64,000 nt of DNA from Chitinophagales bacterium (GTDB lineage Bacteria; Bacteroidota; Bacteroidia; Chitinophagales; Chitinophagaceae): assembly GCA_015655015.1 (NCBI GenBank), contig JAATFV010000129.1, forward strand, positions 1 to 64,000. The letters are read 5' to 3'. A model generated the notes under the pieces. It had not been told where the DNA came from and ran no database searches. It saw only the letters and a list, made by a program, of their open reading frames with translations. Shown here piece by piece: positions 21,652-29,344 of this stretch. How positions within the stretch are numbered: position 1 is the first letter of the stretch; each line of letters starts with the position of its first letter. The position numbers were made by a program, and so were the translations under genes.

Positions 21652-22800
21652 TTATTTTGCAACTACGATCCTTCTTCCTTCAATTTTAAAACGAACGCCT
21701 CCTGTTAATTGCAATTTTCGGAGCACTTTGGAAACATCATCATAACGCGACACATCTCCTCCAAACTTTTTGTCTTTATCAACACCCATTTCATAGCTGA
21801 TGTCCACGTCGTACCAGCGGGAAATCTTCCGCATGATGGCATCGAGAGGAACGTCATCAAAAATAAAAAGGCCATTGATCCACGCCGTCGCAACTGCCGT
21901 ATCTATCTCTTTAACCGAAATTGTTTTATTGTGAGCGGTCGCCTGCTCGCCAGGTTTCAACAAAACCTTCCGGCCGTTCCGGTTGATAAGGATACTACCT
22001 TCCAGCAATGTAGTCTCCACACTGGGTTCATCCCCATAGGCGTTCACATTAAAATGCGTTCCTAATACGTCGATTTGCTGGCCGTTGCAGATAACATGAA
22101 AAGGCTTCGCCCGATTATGCTCAATCTCAAAATACGCTTCCCCCGCCAACTCCACATTCCGCTCAGCGCCGTTAAAGCTCGTAGGATAACGTAAACTCGA
22201 CGCTGCATTCAGCAGGACCTTGCTGCCATCGGACAAGGTCACCCAATGCTGACCACCCTTTGGTGTTGTCATAGTATTATATTCAAGCCCTTCGTTTTTA
22301 TTCGTATTACCTGCCAAATACACGATCTGTCCATCAGCTGTTTTGTTTACAGTTACGCCACCCTGCTGTGCAAGATTGCCCACTTTTGCATCCGATAACA
22401 CCACCTGGTTTCCATTGCTCAAGGTTAGAATGGCTTTGTTGGAGCCCGGTGGAATATCCTGTTTGCTTATTTCGGCAACCGGTTGCGGCAATGAATGCCT
22501 CTGAGTAATAAAATAGCCGCCGGCCGTGATAAAGAACAGGATCGAGGCAGCAGCGGCAAAGCGTTGCCACATTATCACTCTATGGCGTCGATGCTTAATA
22601 TCGCTGAATCCGATCCCAGCAGCCACTCTACTTAGCAACCTCCCCCTGAGCTCCTCTTCCTCTTCGGGACGCACGTGATTGACCTCGGCACCCGACCCGA
22701 TCAAATGATTCATCCAGGTATTATAGGCTATTTTTTCAGCTTCCGTTGCAGTGCCGTCGTGAACCTTACCTATGATATCCCTGAGTGTTTTTTCGTCCAT
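21652..22800 (-). CDS. FecR-family anti-sigma factor (locus 1)
   Basis: Inner-membrane anti-sigma/sensor protein. From the ATG at 22800 (MDEKTLRDIIGK): cytoplasmic helical N-terminus to about residue 75, one transmembrane helix (FAAAASILFFITAGGYFIT), then the periplasmic FecR domain (GGQHWVTLSDGSKVLLNAASSL, GEAYFEIEHN) and the C-terminal STN-like DUF4974 domain (FDDVPLDAIMRKISRWYDVDI). About 382 aa. It lies between the sigma gene and SusC, 159 bases from SusC, and should transmit a TonB-channel signal to the sigma factor. Confidence 0.93.
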   Translation of the reverse strand: MDEKTLRDIIGKVHDGTATEAEKIAYNTWMNHLIGSGAEVNHVRPEEEEELRGRLLSRVAAGIGFSDIKHRRHRVIMWQRFAAAASILFFITAGGYFITQRHSLPQPVAEISKQDIPPGSNKAILTLSNGNQVVLSDAKVGNLAQQGGVTVNKTADGQIVYLAGNTNKNEGLEYNTMTTPKGGQHWVTLSDGSKVLLNAASSLRYPTSFNGAERNVELAGEAYFEIEHNRAKPFHVICNGQQIDVLGTHFNVNAYGDEPSVETTLLEGSILINRNGRKVLLKPGEQATAHNKTISVKEIDTAVATAWINGLFIFDDVPLDAIMRKISRWYDVDISYEMGVDKDKKFGGDVSRYDDVSKVLRKLQLTGGVRFKIEGRRIVVAK

Positions 22801-22877
22801 TCGCTTGTGCTTATAGTATAAAGGCAGGCAATTGAACCACAACACCTACACGGATCCGAAATAAAAGAGTAATTTTT

Positions 22878-23456
22878 TTAATGCAACAGAAGGAGCGAGG
22901 CAAAATCCCCTAAAGATTTTCTTAACTTCCTGAGTGCGCGGTAGATATGTTCGTCCACGGTCTTTTCGGCGATACCCATCTGTTCTGCAATCTCTTTATG
23001 GCTTAACTGTTCTTCCCGGCTCATCAAAAATACCTGGCGGCTTTTCAGCGGCAGTTCATTTATCAGCTGGGAGATAAAATTATTGAGCTCCTTAATTTCC
23101 AGCTCATTTTGCTGGTGGGTTTGCAGATCAACGCCAGATAGGTCCTCAACCAGTGTTCCCCGTATCTTACCGCTTTGGATAAGATTGGATACTTTATATT
23201 TGACGGCGGTAAATAGATAACCTTTAAGACTTGTCTTGATGGTTATGACGGAACGATTTGCCCATAGCCACACAAAAACGGTTTGACAAATATCCAAACT
23301 GTTATCCCGGTTGCGACAGGCCTGATAGGCAGCATTGTAGAGTAGCTTCCAGTAACGGTCATAAATTTCCGTAAAAGCACGATGATCATCGGCCTTTAAA
23401 AGGTCGATCAACTCGTGATCGGTATGACCGGAATAACGTTCGCTATCAATAGCCAT
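22878..23456 (-). CDS. ECF RNA polymerase sigma factor (locus 1)
   Basis: FecI-like sigma-70 factor of 192 aa. Region 2 is in DDHRAFTEIYDRYWKLLYNAAYQ and DICQTVFVWLWANR; region 4 is LPLKSRQVFLMSREEQLSHKEIAEQMGIAEKTVDEHI, a standard DNA-binding end. Directs transcription of the SusC/SusD operon and is held by the FecR protein encoded 77 bases downstream. All parts look intact. Confidence 0.94.
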   Translation of the reverse strand: MAIDSERYSGHTDHELIDLLKADDHRAFTEIYDRYWKLLYNAAYQACRNRDNSLDICQTVFVWLWANRSVITIKTSLKGYLFTAVKYKVSNLIQSGKIRGTLVEDLSGVDLQTHQQNELEIKELNNFISQLINELPLKSRQVFLMSREEQLSHKEIAEQMGIAEKTVDEHIYRALRKLRKSLGDFASLLLLH

Positions 23457-23478
23457 TAAACAAATCTAATACAATTAA

Positions 23479-24375
23479 TCAGATCACCTTCATATCAAAA
23501 GGTAATTTCCTGATGCGCCTGCCTGTCAGGTCAAATATTGCCTCCGTCAGCGCCGGGGCAAATGGCGGCAGACCCGGTTCTCCGACACCGCCTGCATTCT
23601 CCTCATTTTCCATCAGGTATACTTCGACTTTAGGCATATCATTGATCCGGGGCATTAAATAGTTGTAAAAGTTCCGCTGTTCTACCAACCCGTCCTTGAA
23701 CGTGACCTGGTGAATCGTTGCGGCCCCCAGCGCCATCAGAATGGAACCTTCTACCTGTGCCTGAATGATGTCCGGATTTACATACCAGCCGCAGTCCACC
23801 ACTGCCCAGACTTTATCGAGGCTCACCCTTCCCCCCGCTGTTCGGGAAACTCTAACAATCTGGCCGACCATGGTCCCAAGACATTCTGTGATGCCAACCC
23901 CAAATCCATCGCCTTTCTTCTTTGCCTTCCAGCCGGAGACCTCCTCCATTTTATCGATCAGCTTTTGACAACGCTCATCGTTTAAATACTTCCGTCTGAA
24001 GTTCAAGGGATCATCACCGGCGAGGTGAGCCATCTCGTTCACAAAGCTTTCAAAGGCAAAGCCGTTGGTCGATGCATATACAGAACGCCACCATACGTTG
24101 GGGATGGGTGTTTCAAAAGGGATATCTGCAAAACTCATATTCGTGATACCCTTGTAATAGGATGCGAGGAAGCCTTCCGTCGTGCTCCTGTTAGGCTGCG
24201 TTTTGGGCGCTCCCTGCCAGTGGCCGATGTTCTGCCCGGCCATCCTGAATTTCAACGTACTAAGCCGCCCGTCCGCCAGGGCACCCTGGCAACGGTAGGA
24301 AATACCCGCCCGATACGGTCCCTGTGTCATGTCATCTTCCCTTGTCCAAACAACCTGTACAGGCGTCCCGGTCTC
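23479..24375 (-). pseudogene. Molybdopterin oxidoreductase large subunit, C-terminal fragment
   Basis: C-terminal 299 codons of an isoquinoline-1-oxidoreductase/xanthine-dehydrogenase-like beta subunit (full proteins exceed 700 aa). Visible family blocks: VVWTREDDMTQGPYRAG, TPIPNVWWRSVYASTNGFAFESF, GFGVGITECLGT, AVVDCGWYVNPDIIQAQVEGS and the active-site segment GGVGEPGLPPFAPALTEAIF, where the glutamate of GEPG is the catalytic base. The frame is open up to a TAA at 24376-24378, beyond which similarity ends abruptly, so the gene is 5'-truncated and has lost most of its cofactor-binding part. A fragment of the partner [2Fe-2S] subunit lies 1.9 kb away at 26241. It is downstream of nothing that could express it except read-through. 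Confidence 0.88.
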
Positions 24376-24450
24376 TTATTTGCTGCCTGACCCCGTTTAT
24401 TGTAAGGGTGGTCATAATACAATAAAGTTCCCGACTTTCGACCGGGAAGA

Positions 24451-24535
24451 TGGTATACAGATTCCGGATTTGATAACCAATATTCCTGTTTTTAGAGACA
24501 TCCTTGCGGCAACGGTGATTAAAACGCTAAATTTG
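24451..24535 (+). promoter_or_regulatory. Promoter and putative autoregulatory operator of the AraC gene
   Basis: 24451-24486 is the second copy of the 36-bp element found at 13808-13843: it holds TGGTATA, GATTCCGG and ACCAATATTCC at the same relative positions. A -7 box TAAATTTG lies at 24528-24535, 24 bases before the ATG. The remaining sequence back to 24376 shows no gene. Confidence 0.6.
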
Positions 24536-24558
24536 GATACGTTAAATCGGGAAATAAC

Positions 24559-25452
24559 ATGGAGAGCATGAGACGTTTTGAAACGATCAGCGACTACAAT
24601 GCGTTCAACAATAATGAAACACTACACCCTCTTGTCAGTGTTGTTGACCTGGCCAAGGCAAGTCCCCGCCACGGCATGCAGATGTATTTTGGATTTTACA
24701 CCGTTTTTTTGAAAGATGTAATGTGCGGGGACCTGGTATATGGACGGAAAACATACGATTACCAGGAAGGAACCTTAGTCTTTCTTGGCCCGGGGCAGGT
24801 GGCAGGCATAAACAATTCGGAAATCTATCAACCGAAAGGTTATGCGCTGGTCTTTCATCCTGACCTGATCCATGGCACTCCCCTCAGGCGTCATTTCCAG
24901 GAATACAGCTTCTTTAGCTATCAATTCAGTGAAGCCCTTCACGTATCAAAGCGGGAAAGAAAAATTATCCTGGATTGTTTCTCTAAAATTGAATATGAAT
25001 TGGAACACGCGATCGACAAGCACAGCAACAGGCTCATTGTATCCAATATCGAGTTGTTCCTGAACTATTGTATCCGGTTCTATGATCGGCAATTCATTAC
25101 CCGTGATGCAGCCCACAAAGGAGTGTTGGAAAAATTCGAAACCCTTTTGAATGACTATTTCCAGGCTGACAAACCACAGACCATCGGCCTGCCTTCAGTA
25201 AGCTATATCGCCAGGGAACTGAATCTATCCCCCCACTATTTTGGAGACCTGGTAAAAAAGGAGACTGGGAAGACCGCTCAGGAATACATTCAGTGGAAAG
25301 TGATTGACGTAGCGAAAGAAAGAATATTTGACCCAAACAAATCAATCGGCCAGATTGCCTATGAGTTAGGATTTAAGTATCCCCAGCATTTTATCCGGCT
25401 GTTCAAACAGCAGGTCGGGCATACGCCCAGCGCGTACCGAACCTTGAACTAG
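24559..25452 (+). CDS. AraC-family transcriptional regulator
   Basis: 297-aa regulator: an N-terminal cupin-like sensor (about 1-170, with GTLVFLGPGQVAGINNSE and LVFHPDLIHGTPLRRHF) and a C-terminal double helix-turn-helix (about 200-297: LPSVSYIARELNLSPHYFGDLVKKETGKTAQEYI, then SIGQIAYELGFKYPQHFIRLFKQQVGHTPSAYR). Members of this group usually sit divergent to aldo/keto reductase or dehydrogenase genes. Here the shared 36-bp element suggests it controls both itself and the reductase operon at 9.2-13.8 kb, from which it is now 11 kb away. Confidence 0.92.
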   Translation: MESMRRFETISDYNAFNNNETLHPLVSVVDLAKASPRHGMQMYFGFYTVFLKDVMCGDLVYGRKTYDYQEGTLVFLGPGQVAGINNSEIYQPKGYALVFHPDLIHGTPLRRHFQEYSFFSYQFSEALHVSKRERKIILDCFSKIEYELEHAIDKHSNRLIVSNIELFLNYCIRFYDRQFITRDAAHKGVLEKFETLLNDYFQADKPQTIGLPSVSYIARELNLSPHYFGDLVKKETGKTAQEYIQWKVIDVAKERIFDPNKSIGQIAYELGFKYPQHFIRLFKQQVGHTPSAYRTLN

Positions 25453-25583
25453 CGCCCGCCGACTTCAATCTACCAGGCCGCTAGCGAGAACCCTACCTTG
25501 CAATATGAACCAGCTTTGAGACCTGGCATAAACACAAGCGACATGTATCAACGGCCTGTTTATCTCGATTACACCTAAAAACT

Positions 25584-26081
25584 ATGAATACACGACACCT
25601 AATTAAAAAACTTTATGCTACATCGCTGATTTGGGCGATTGTCTTTTTATTTTTTTCAAATCCCCTGCATGCGCAAGGGCGCCTGGATTCCGGCACATCG
25701 CCAGGGACTGAACAACCACCAGGCGGAAGCTTTTTCACCGGAGGTACGGCCGTTGTAGTCAGAATACCGACCAGCCCGGCAATCAACTGCGGAGCGGCTA
25801 AAGTGACCTTTCCTCCAGGTGTTCGTACAATCTGGCATTCTCATGCCGGCGGCCAGGTTATCGTCGTCACTTCAGGCACGGCCTGGTACCAGGAGAAAGG
25901 CAAACAGAAACAAGTCATTGCTCAGGGTGAGGCCGTTATATGCGCTCCGGGAGTGATGCACTGGCACGGGGCCCCTCCGGACGCGCCCATGACGCATACG
26001 GTGGCTACGCCCAATCTTGACAAAGGCGGTGTTACGGCCGGGCCTGCTGTCACAGACCAGGAATACAAGGGATCTAATTGA
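25584..26081 (+). CDS. Exported cupin-domain protein (paralogue)
   Basis: 165 aa with a signal peptide (IWAIVFLFFSNPLHAQG). Cupin motif 1 is IWHSHAGGQVIVVTSGTAWYQEKGK and motif 2 is APGVMHWHGAPPDAP, nearly the same as in the cupin at 11441-11896, including a shared ending (TDQEYK versus TDEEYH). It follows the AraC gene by 131 bases on the same strand and may be an extra copy of the redox operon's cupin. No terminator separates it from the debris that follows. Confidence 0.87.
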   Translation: MNTRHLIKKLYATSLIWAIVFLFFSNPLHAQGRLDSGTSPGTEQPPGGSFFTGGTAVVVRIPTSPAINCGAAKVTFPPGVRTIWHSHAGGQVIVVTSGTAWYQEKGKQKQVIAQGEAVICAPGVMHWHGAPPDAPMTHTVATPNLDKGGVTAGPAVTDQEYKGSN

Positions 26082-26240
26082 TCGATATCCCGACTCATGC
26101 TGCAATCAATTTCGGCACATGGGCAGCAACCCTCCGACACATCAGCGCATCCTGCAGGCCCAGCCATTGGGGATTTCAGGCAAACTATCGCTGGCAAACG
26201 CATTATCTGTGGCAGCCCTCGCTGGCCATCGGCCAGGTAA
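26082..26240 (+). other. Gene debris, family not recognised
   Basis: Both forward frames are open across this stretch (for example HMGSNPPTHQRILQAQPLG in one) but neither gives a family I can name. It lies between the cupin stop and the [2Fe-2S] fragment, in a zone where several genes were cut and joined. Confidence 0.3.
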
Positions 26241-26363
26241 ATGCCTATCCGGGATATCCTCAGTTTAACCGGCACCAAGTATGGCTGCGGCGTAGCTCAG
26301 TGCAGCGCATGCGTGATCCACCTGGATGGAGAGGCTGTCCGGTCCTGTGTCACAAACGGGGTC
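26241..26363 (+). pseudogene. [2Fe-2S] subunit of molybdopterin oxidoreductase, fragment
   Basis: About 40 codons: [20 protein letters not shown] followed by [13 protein letters not shown]. This is the plant-type ferredoxin cluster loop (C-x4-C-x2-C and the later C) of the alpha subunit of isoquinoline-1-oxidoreductase-like enzymes. It is preceded by a stop codon (26238-26240) and ends where ComM-like sequence begins in another frame. The C-terminal all-helical [2Fe-2S] domain is absent. It presumably belonged with the large-subunit fragment at 23479-24375. Confidence 0.8.
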
Positions 26364-26452
26364 TGGAGATTGCCGCAGCAAGTGGACATAACTCCCTCAT
26401 CATCGACCCGCCCGGCGTTGGCAAGAGCATTGTTCGAAAGAAGTCCGGCTAT
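26351..26452 (+). pseudogene. ComM/YifB Mg-chelatase-like ATPase, fragment
   Basis: Overlapping the end of the [2Fe-2S] fragment but in the next frame, the sequence reads [20 protein letters not shown] then [11 protein letters not shown]. This matches the Walker A region of YifB/ComM proteins (KRALEIAAAGGHN, GPPGSGKT). In this copy the P-loop starts DPPGVGKS, with D in place of G. Only about 34 codons remain before similarity ends. It is a junction product, not a gene. Confidence 0.65.
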
Positions 26453-26540
26453 CTCCACTTACCCGGGCTTCAAGTCCGGCTTCTTCATTTTTATCAACTT
26501 CCAAAAGTTTTTATAACTCCATTCTAAAAAGCTAATATTC

Positions 26541-26572
26541 TTAGCGCTATTTGTACTAAAATAGTATCTTTG
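26541..26572 (+). promoter_or_regulatory. Orphan promoter with palindromic operator
   Basis: A TATCTTTG -7 box at 26565-26572 overlaps a perfect palindrome TACTA-AAA-TAGTA (26554-26566), a layout expected for a repressor-controlled promoter (LexA-like or XRE-like). No rightward gene follows: the next gene (26698-27345) is on the other strand. The downstream gene was probably lost in the rearrangements around 26.1-26.7 kb. Confidence 0.4.
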
Positions 26573-26697
26573 TTGAGGCAAATAGTTCTTTCAAATCACG
26601 TCAAAATCGGTCAATTTACGGGGGACCTATTCAGGGATCTGTTGACATTTCCCGGCGAAGACGAATTGATTTTCAATAATATATGCGCCCGGATCTC

Positions 26698-27345
26698 CTA
26701 ATGTCCCCCCGGCGGCGGATTCAAAATAGCGGCCGGCACCAGATTCCTCACCGGCTTGATAGTCTTCAGATACGCATAAATACTCATCACATCCTCATCA
26801 CTCAGCTTCGCCAGATTGTCCGACGGCATCGGCGGCAGCAAAGGACGCGCATCCGCAAGCCCTTTGTATTTCCCTTCCTTAATAGCCCTGCGAAAATTAT
26901 CCGCCGTCCAGCCTCCCAGCCCCGTTCCATCCGGTGTCAGGTTCGCGGAAAAAGTTACCCCCCAGGGCCCGGCCGCCGCCGTCAAATCTCCTTTAAACAA
27001 TACCCAACTGCCGCCATTAGCCAACCCGGTATCATATTTCCCCAAAGGCACCCCGGCATTATAACCCGACAAATACCGGCTCATGTCCGGCACCGGCCCG
27101 GCGGCAGTCATCTTCTTAGGCGTATGACAATCCCCGCATCCGATAACATCGACCAGATAATGCCCTCGCTCCACACTGCCGGAGATCGAAGGCGTTGCCG
27201 CATCACCCGGCTTCCCCGAATCAACCGTATTACCAGCAGCACCCGACTTAACAGTATCAGCATTTCCCGGCTTACCAGCATCAGTCTGACATGACACATA
27301 CACTACCGCAAGGCCCATGGCCGCGGCAAAATAAAATGATCTCAT
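26698..27345 (-). CDS. Lipoprotein cytochrome c (monoheme)
   Basis: 215 aa. Lipobox VVYVSC gives lipidated C19, then a low-complexity Gly/Asp/Ala linker (DAGKPGNADTVKSGAAGN) and a class I cytochrome c domain with the heme site CGDCH at 70-74 and probable axial M173 (LLPPMPSDNL). The closing DEDVMSIYAYLKTIKPV helix is typical. It is the kind of envelope electron carrier found with dehydrogenases of the molybdopterin type, so it may once have served the now-broken oxidoreductase nearby. Confidence 0.88.
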   Translation of the reverse strand: MRSFYFAAAMGLAVVYVSCQTDAGKPGNADTVKSGAAGNTVDSGKPGDAATPSISGSVERGHYLVDVIGCGDCHTPKKMTAAGPVPDMSRYLSGYNAGVPLGKYDTGLANGGSWVLFKGDLTAAAGPWGVTFSANLTPDGTGLGGWTADNFRRAIKEGKYKGLADARPLLPPMPSDNLAKLSDEDVMSIYAYLKTIKPVRNLVPAAILNPPPGGH

Positions 27346-27419
27346 TAGAATGTTTTTTTGAATTTTCAGCTTCGGGCATAGCTATCCCTATACAGCCGCC
27401 CACCGCACTGAGTATTTAA

Positions 27420-28259
27420 TTAATAAGCAAGAACGTTGGTACTTAATTGGTAAAATTGTCTGCCGTCGCCGATCATCAGAGAAGGTATGACACCGGTGAA
27501 CTCTTTGAAATCACGGATAAAATGCGCCTGGTCCGAATAGCCGTAATCATAAGAAATGGAAGCCCAGGATAGTTTCTCCTCTTTCACCCGTTGTATATGC
27601 GCATAAGCATTCCGGAAACGAATGATGCGCGTATAAGTCTTTGGACTGGTCCCGAGCGCATCCTTAAAGCTGCGCTGCAGCTGACGCTCGCTGACATACA
27701 AATTTTTACAAAGCTTCTCGATGCTGATATTCCCCTTTGCCTGCCGGATTATCTTCGCTGCCTCTGACATATAGCTCCGTTCAGCCTGCACATTTTTAAG
27801 CGCATTGAGTAAATAAGTCTCCGCTATTTTCATCAGATCGGCAGGTTCTTCCTTGCCATACATTTGCCCGGCCATCGTGTTGATCCGGGCATTTAGGAAA
27901 TTGCTGACATCCGTATAGTCGTTGAACAAAGCCGCCGCAGGAACTTTAAAAAGATGAATGAGACTCTCAGGCTTCAGATTCATGCCAAAACAGACCGAAT
28001 AACCCTGCGTCTTCCAGGTCACCACATCTTTGTAGATCCCCACAAAAAAGGCGTCCGGTAATTTTTGCCATTCCCCTTCCAGCAGTACCCGGCATTCCTG
28101 CTGATGCGTGTGAATAATCACCTGCGCCATGCCCAGCGGAAGACATTTCTGAAGGGGAGACTCCTCGCCGGCCCCGCCGTCAAATATCTGGAACCAATAG
28201 TTCTCTACATAGGGTTGCAGAAGAGCGGAAGGTTTATATTCCTGGTAGGTGATGATCAT
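27420..28259 (-). CDS. AraC-family regulator (DUF6597-like N-terminus)
   Basis: 279 aa from the ATG at 28259 (MIITYQEYKPSALLQPYVENYW, the typical opening of the DUF6597 sensor domain). The C-terminal half has the helix-turn-helix pair: ISIEKLCKNLYVSERQLQRSFKDALGTSPKTYTRI and WASISYDYGYSDQAHFIRDFKEFTGVIPS. Its promoter shares a 21-22 bp operator-like element with the hemerythrin gene just upstream on the same strand, so it probably regulates both. Confidence 0.9.
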   Translation of the reverse strand: MIITYQEYKPSALLQPYVENYWFQIFDGGAGEESPLQKCLPLGMAQVIIHTHQQECRVLLEGEWQKLPDAFFVGIYKDVVTWKTQGYSVCFGMNLKPESLIHLFKVPAAALFNDYTDVSNFLNARINTMAGQMYGKEEPADLMKIAETYLLNALKNVQAERSYMSEAAKIIRQAKGNISIEKLCKNLYVSERQLQRSFKDALGTSPKTYTRIIRFRNAYAHIQRVKEEKLSWASISYDYGYSDQAHFIRDFKEFTGVIPSLMIGDGRQFYQLSTNVLAY

Positions 28260-28297
28260 AACGAACAATTGAACGACATAGGTTTAAGTTAGAGGAA

Positions 28298-28342
28298 CAA
28301 AGATAATAGCTGGTTCTTTTACCGTATTGAAAAAAACCGACA
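28298..28342 (-). promoter_or_regulatory. Promoter and putative AraC operator (copy 1)
   Basis: Minus-strand -7 box TATCTTTG at 28305-28298. Its upstream neighbour at 28322-28342 reads, on the plus strand, CCGTATTGAAAAAAACCGAC and then A. A near-copy lies at 29072-29093 at almost the same distance from the -7 box of the hemerythrin gene. Confidence 0.6.
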
Positions 28343-28348
28343 TTTTTA

Positions 28349-29032
28349 TCATACGCACAACTCGTTGGCTGAAAACGAATTAGAAACCACCTCCCATCTT
28401 GCCGGCGCCAATTCCTCCTCCGCCATACCCAGGAACATATCAAACACTTCCGCCGGAGCGCCCTGCTTCACCTCCCCCAGCCATTGCAGAATCTCTCCAT
28501 TGCTCAGCGCCCGCATCATCCACCGGCTCTCCACCATCATCGTTTCCGGAGTTATGCTGGCAATGATCGCCTGCTGCGCCGCTTGCAGATCCTCATCCGT
28601 ATAGTGCTTCCACAAGGTATACAGCAAGATGTTTTCCTCCTTGTTCATATGGTGCAGATTGAAAGCGATAAACTCGTTGAAAGCATAAAAAATAGCCTTT
28701 CCATACGCCACTCTCTCACCGCAAAGCCCGGCTCTCCGCCATCCCTTGATTTGTTCCCGCAGGTTATCGGAAAGCTGATGGTCGATCACATGCTCGTTTT
28801 CAAACTCCGCCACCAGCTCCGGATTAACTTTTACCAGCATCGGCAGCAAACAGGTATCCTCATGATGCGCATGCTCGTCAAAAAGATCGACGACCAACTC
28901 TACCGCCCGAACGGTCTTAGCCGCAGCATCTTCCTCGAAATCGGTTTGCTGGATACCCAGCGCCGTATCGTATAATAAAGCCCGCAGCCCCTTGTGGATC
29001 TGGTTAAAAACATTGTAACGATTTTCTTTCAT
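28349..29032 (-). CDS. Hemerythrin-like (HHE cation-binding) protein
   Basis: Cytoplasmic 227-aa helical protein of the HHE family. Metal-ligand-like residues are in NQIHKGLR (H14), DEHAHHEDTCLLP, ENEHVIDHQ and FNLHHMNKEENIL, the four-helix pattern for a di-iron centre that binds O2 or NO. The C-terminal third (AIIASITPETMMVESRWMMRA) matches the extended Bacteroidota form. Likely NO/oxygen protection; controlled with the adjacent AraC gene through a shared operator. Confidence 0.85.
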   Translation of the reverse strand: MKENRYNVFNQIHKGLRALLYDTALGIQQTDFEEDAAAKTVRAVELVVDLFDEHAHHEDTCLLPMLVKVNPELVAEFENEHVIDHQLSDNLREQIKGWRRAGLCGERVAYGKAIFYAFNEFIAFNLHHMNKEENILLYTLWKHYTDEDLQAAQQAIIASITPETMMVESRWMMRALSNGEILQWLGEVKQGAPAEVFDMFLGMAEEELAPARWEVVSNSFSANELCV

Positions 29033-29048
29033 GTCGTTTAAATTTATA

Positions 29049-29093
29049 CAAAGCTACACAGTCCCGCATACCCGGTATTGAAAAAAAACGACA
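29049..29093 (-). promoter_or_regulatory. Promoter and putative AraC operator (copy 2)
   Basis: Minus-strand -7 box TAGCTTTG at 29056-29049. Upstream, 29072-29093 reads CCGGTATTGAAAAAAAACGA then CA on the plus strand, matching the element at 28322-28342 apart from one extra G and one base in the CG part. Gap from -7 box to element is 15 bases here and 16 there. Confidence 0.6.
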
Positions 29094-29210
29094 ATCTTAT
29101 CTCCGGAGTATTTACTATCATTATATATTATAGTCAGGTGACGGCTAATCCTGACAACCTATCCAAGTCAACCAACAAATGGTTCGAACGAAATCCTGAT
29201 GGGGTCACAA

Positions 29211-29244
29211 AGCCGACCAGACTATCGTCTGGCCGGCTTTTTTG
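29211..29244 (+). terminator. Strong rho-independent terminator
   Basis: GCCGACCAGAC (29212-29222) pairs with GTCTGGCCGGC (29227-29237), loop TATC, then six T. It points rightward although no rightward gene precedes it. The bases before it (29175-29207, GGTTCGAACGAAATCCTG then GGGGTCACA) resemble the 3' end of a tRNA but do not form a proper T-stem. Confidence 0.7.
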
Positions 29245-29274
29245 TTTCGCAGTGTGGAGAGTTTGCTTGTCAAA

Positions 29275-29312
29275 ACGGGTAAAATAGAAAGAGGCCACCC
29301 TATGGTGACCTC
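29275..29312 (-). terminator. Terminator of the second TlpA locus
   Basis: GAGGCCACC (29291-29299) pairs with GGTGACCTC (29304-29312); read leftward the stem is followed by a T-rich stretch. It ends the leftward operon that finishes at 29345. Confidence 0.65.
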
Positions 29313-29344
29313 CCGGTGATCGGGGGCTGTTAACGGGGGATCAA

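Noticed and set aside
29150-29210. Second tRNA 3' end or attachment site
   Set aside because: GGTTCGAACGAAATCCTG resembles a T-arm, but the bases do not form a five-pair stem and no integrase is near; only the terminator after it is supported.
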